The notes under the pieces were generated by a model. That model saw only the letters and a list, made by a program, of their open reading frames with translations, ran no database searches and was not told where the DNA came from. The position numbers were made by a program, and so were the translations under genes. From positions 1 through 6,063 of the forward strand of contig JAESSL010000287.1 in the NCBI GenBank assembly GCA_016764135.1: a stretch of DNA of 6,063 bases, read 5' to 3'. Positions 5,672 to 6,063 of this stretch are shown here, piece by piece (position 1 is the first letter of the stretch; every line of letters starts with the position of its first letter). The stretch is from Alphaproteobacteria bacterium. Lineage in GTDB: Bacteria; Pseudomonadota; Alphaproteobacteria; UBA8366; GCA-2717185.

Positions 5672-6063
5672 CTATTCGTCCTCGCGCGCGATAGGGTCGC
5701 CAAGTGTGTGCATTAATCGGTTCGCCCATCCAAAAAGCGACGCGGACAAAACCAGGTCCAGAATTTCGCTCGCCTCCAACCCCGCCGCTGCAAGTTTTTC
5801 CAAATCAGCCTTCCCGGCCTCCGACGGCGTTTTCGAAAGTTTTGCGGAAAACTGAAAGATCGCTTCCTGACGCGGGTCCAGTGACGCGTCTTCGCCGTCG
5901 GCGAAAATGCGCTCCATCACGGTCTTGTTCTTCGCAAGTACGTTATAGCGGCTGGAATGCACCGCCGCGCAGTATATGCAGCGATTAACGACCGAAGCGC
6001 CAACAGCGCCAAGCTCGCGTTCAGCGCGCGACAAACCACCACGATTGTACATAATCGCGTTAA
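5672..6063 (-). CDS. AhpD/carboxymuconolactone-decarboxylase-like peroxidase-related protein, 5' end beyond window
   Basis: The frame stays open to the right edge. Although an ATG lies at 6052, upstream codons read AsnAlaIle and continue the family pattern (NAIMYNRGGLSRAERE), so the true start is outside the window. About 130 residues are visible. The active-site motif C-I-Y-C-A-A-V-H, with SSR after it, is the CxxC...H of AhpD-like proteins, where the cysteines reduce peroxides or act in thiol redox. It is followed by an all-helical tail (ASEILDLVLSASLFGWANRL). The length and the SRAERE lead-in resemble the uncharacterised peroxidase-related subfamily, typically near 190 residues. The gene is convergent with the GST gene, 34 nt between stops, with no clear terminator there. 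The partner reductant is unknown. Confidence 0.88.
   Translation of the reverse strand, partial: NAIMYNRGGLSRAERELGAVGASVVNRCIYCAAVHSSRYNVLAKNKTVMERIFADGEDASLDPRQEAIFQFSAKLSKTPSEAGKADLEKLAAAGLEASEILDLVLSASLFGWANRLMHTLGDPIAREDE

Noticed and set aside
5891..5905. A 15-bp palindrome TTCGCCG-T-CGGCGAA
   Set aside because: It lies inside the AhpD-like coding region, codes for normal residues (ADGED), and is likely chance in GC-rich codons.

Overview
The window reads as bacterial chromosome from a moderately GC-rich member of the Pseudomonadota, perhaps an alphaproteobacterium. This is inferred from gene families and codon style only; there is no rRNA, tRNA or marker gene to fix the taxon. No mobile element, CRISPR array or RNA gene was found.

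Layout. (1) Positions 1-1095, minus strand: a likely two-gene operon, an NADPH-dependent FMN reductase-like flavodoxin-fold enzyme followed after 12 nt by an acyl-CoA dehydrogenase that runs off the left edge. (2) Positions 1096-1358: a regulatory gap with a perfect 22-bp palindrome and two small hairpins. (3) Positions 1359-1829, plus strand: a secreted cupredoxin-like protein that seems to lack the usual type-1 copper ligands. (4) Positions 1910-2869, minus strand: a ten-helix EamA/DMT permease, convergent with the previous gene. (5) Positions 2870-3119: a divergent gap with a possible gene-end remnant and a GC-rich inverted repeat. (6) Positions 3120-5637, plus strand: a tight three-gene set made of a His/Met-rich exported YtkA/FixH-like protein (broken by one frameshift), a MauG/MbnH-type di-heme c-type cytochrome peroxidase, and a glutathione S-transferase-like protein. 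(7) Positions 5672-6063, minus strand: an AhpD/carboxymuconolactone-decarboxylase-family peroxidase-related protein, cut by the right edge.

The most interesting part is the pair at 3120-4978. A small exported, His/Met-rich protein next to a di-heme enzyme with a MauG-type tyrosine recalls the MbnP/MbnH and CorA or MopE/MauG-homologue pairs, in which the di-heme enzyme oxidises tryptophan in a copper-linked partner. Here the partner belongs to a different family (YtkA/FixH-like), so a parallel copper or redox system is plausible but unproven. The nearby cupredoxin-like protein may belong to the same envelope metal theme. The partner's C-terminus, which holds a Trp-Trp pair, is separated from its start by an apparent one-base deletion. 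The pair may therefore be decayed in this genome, or the deletion may be a sequencing error.
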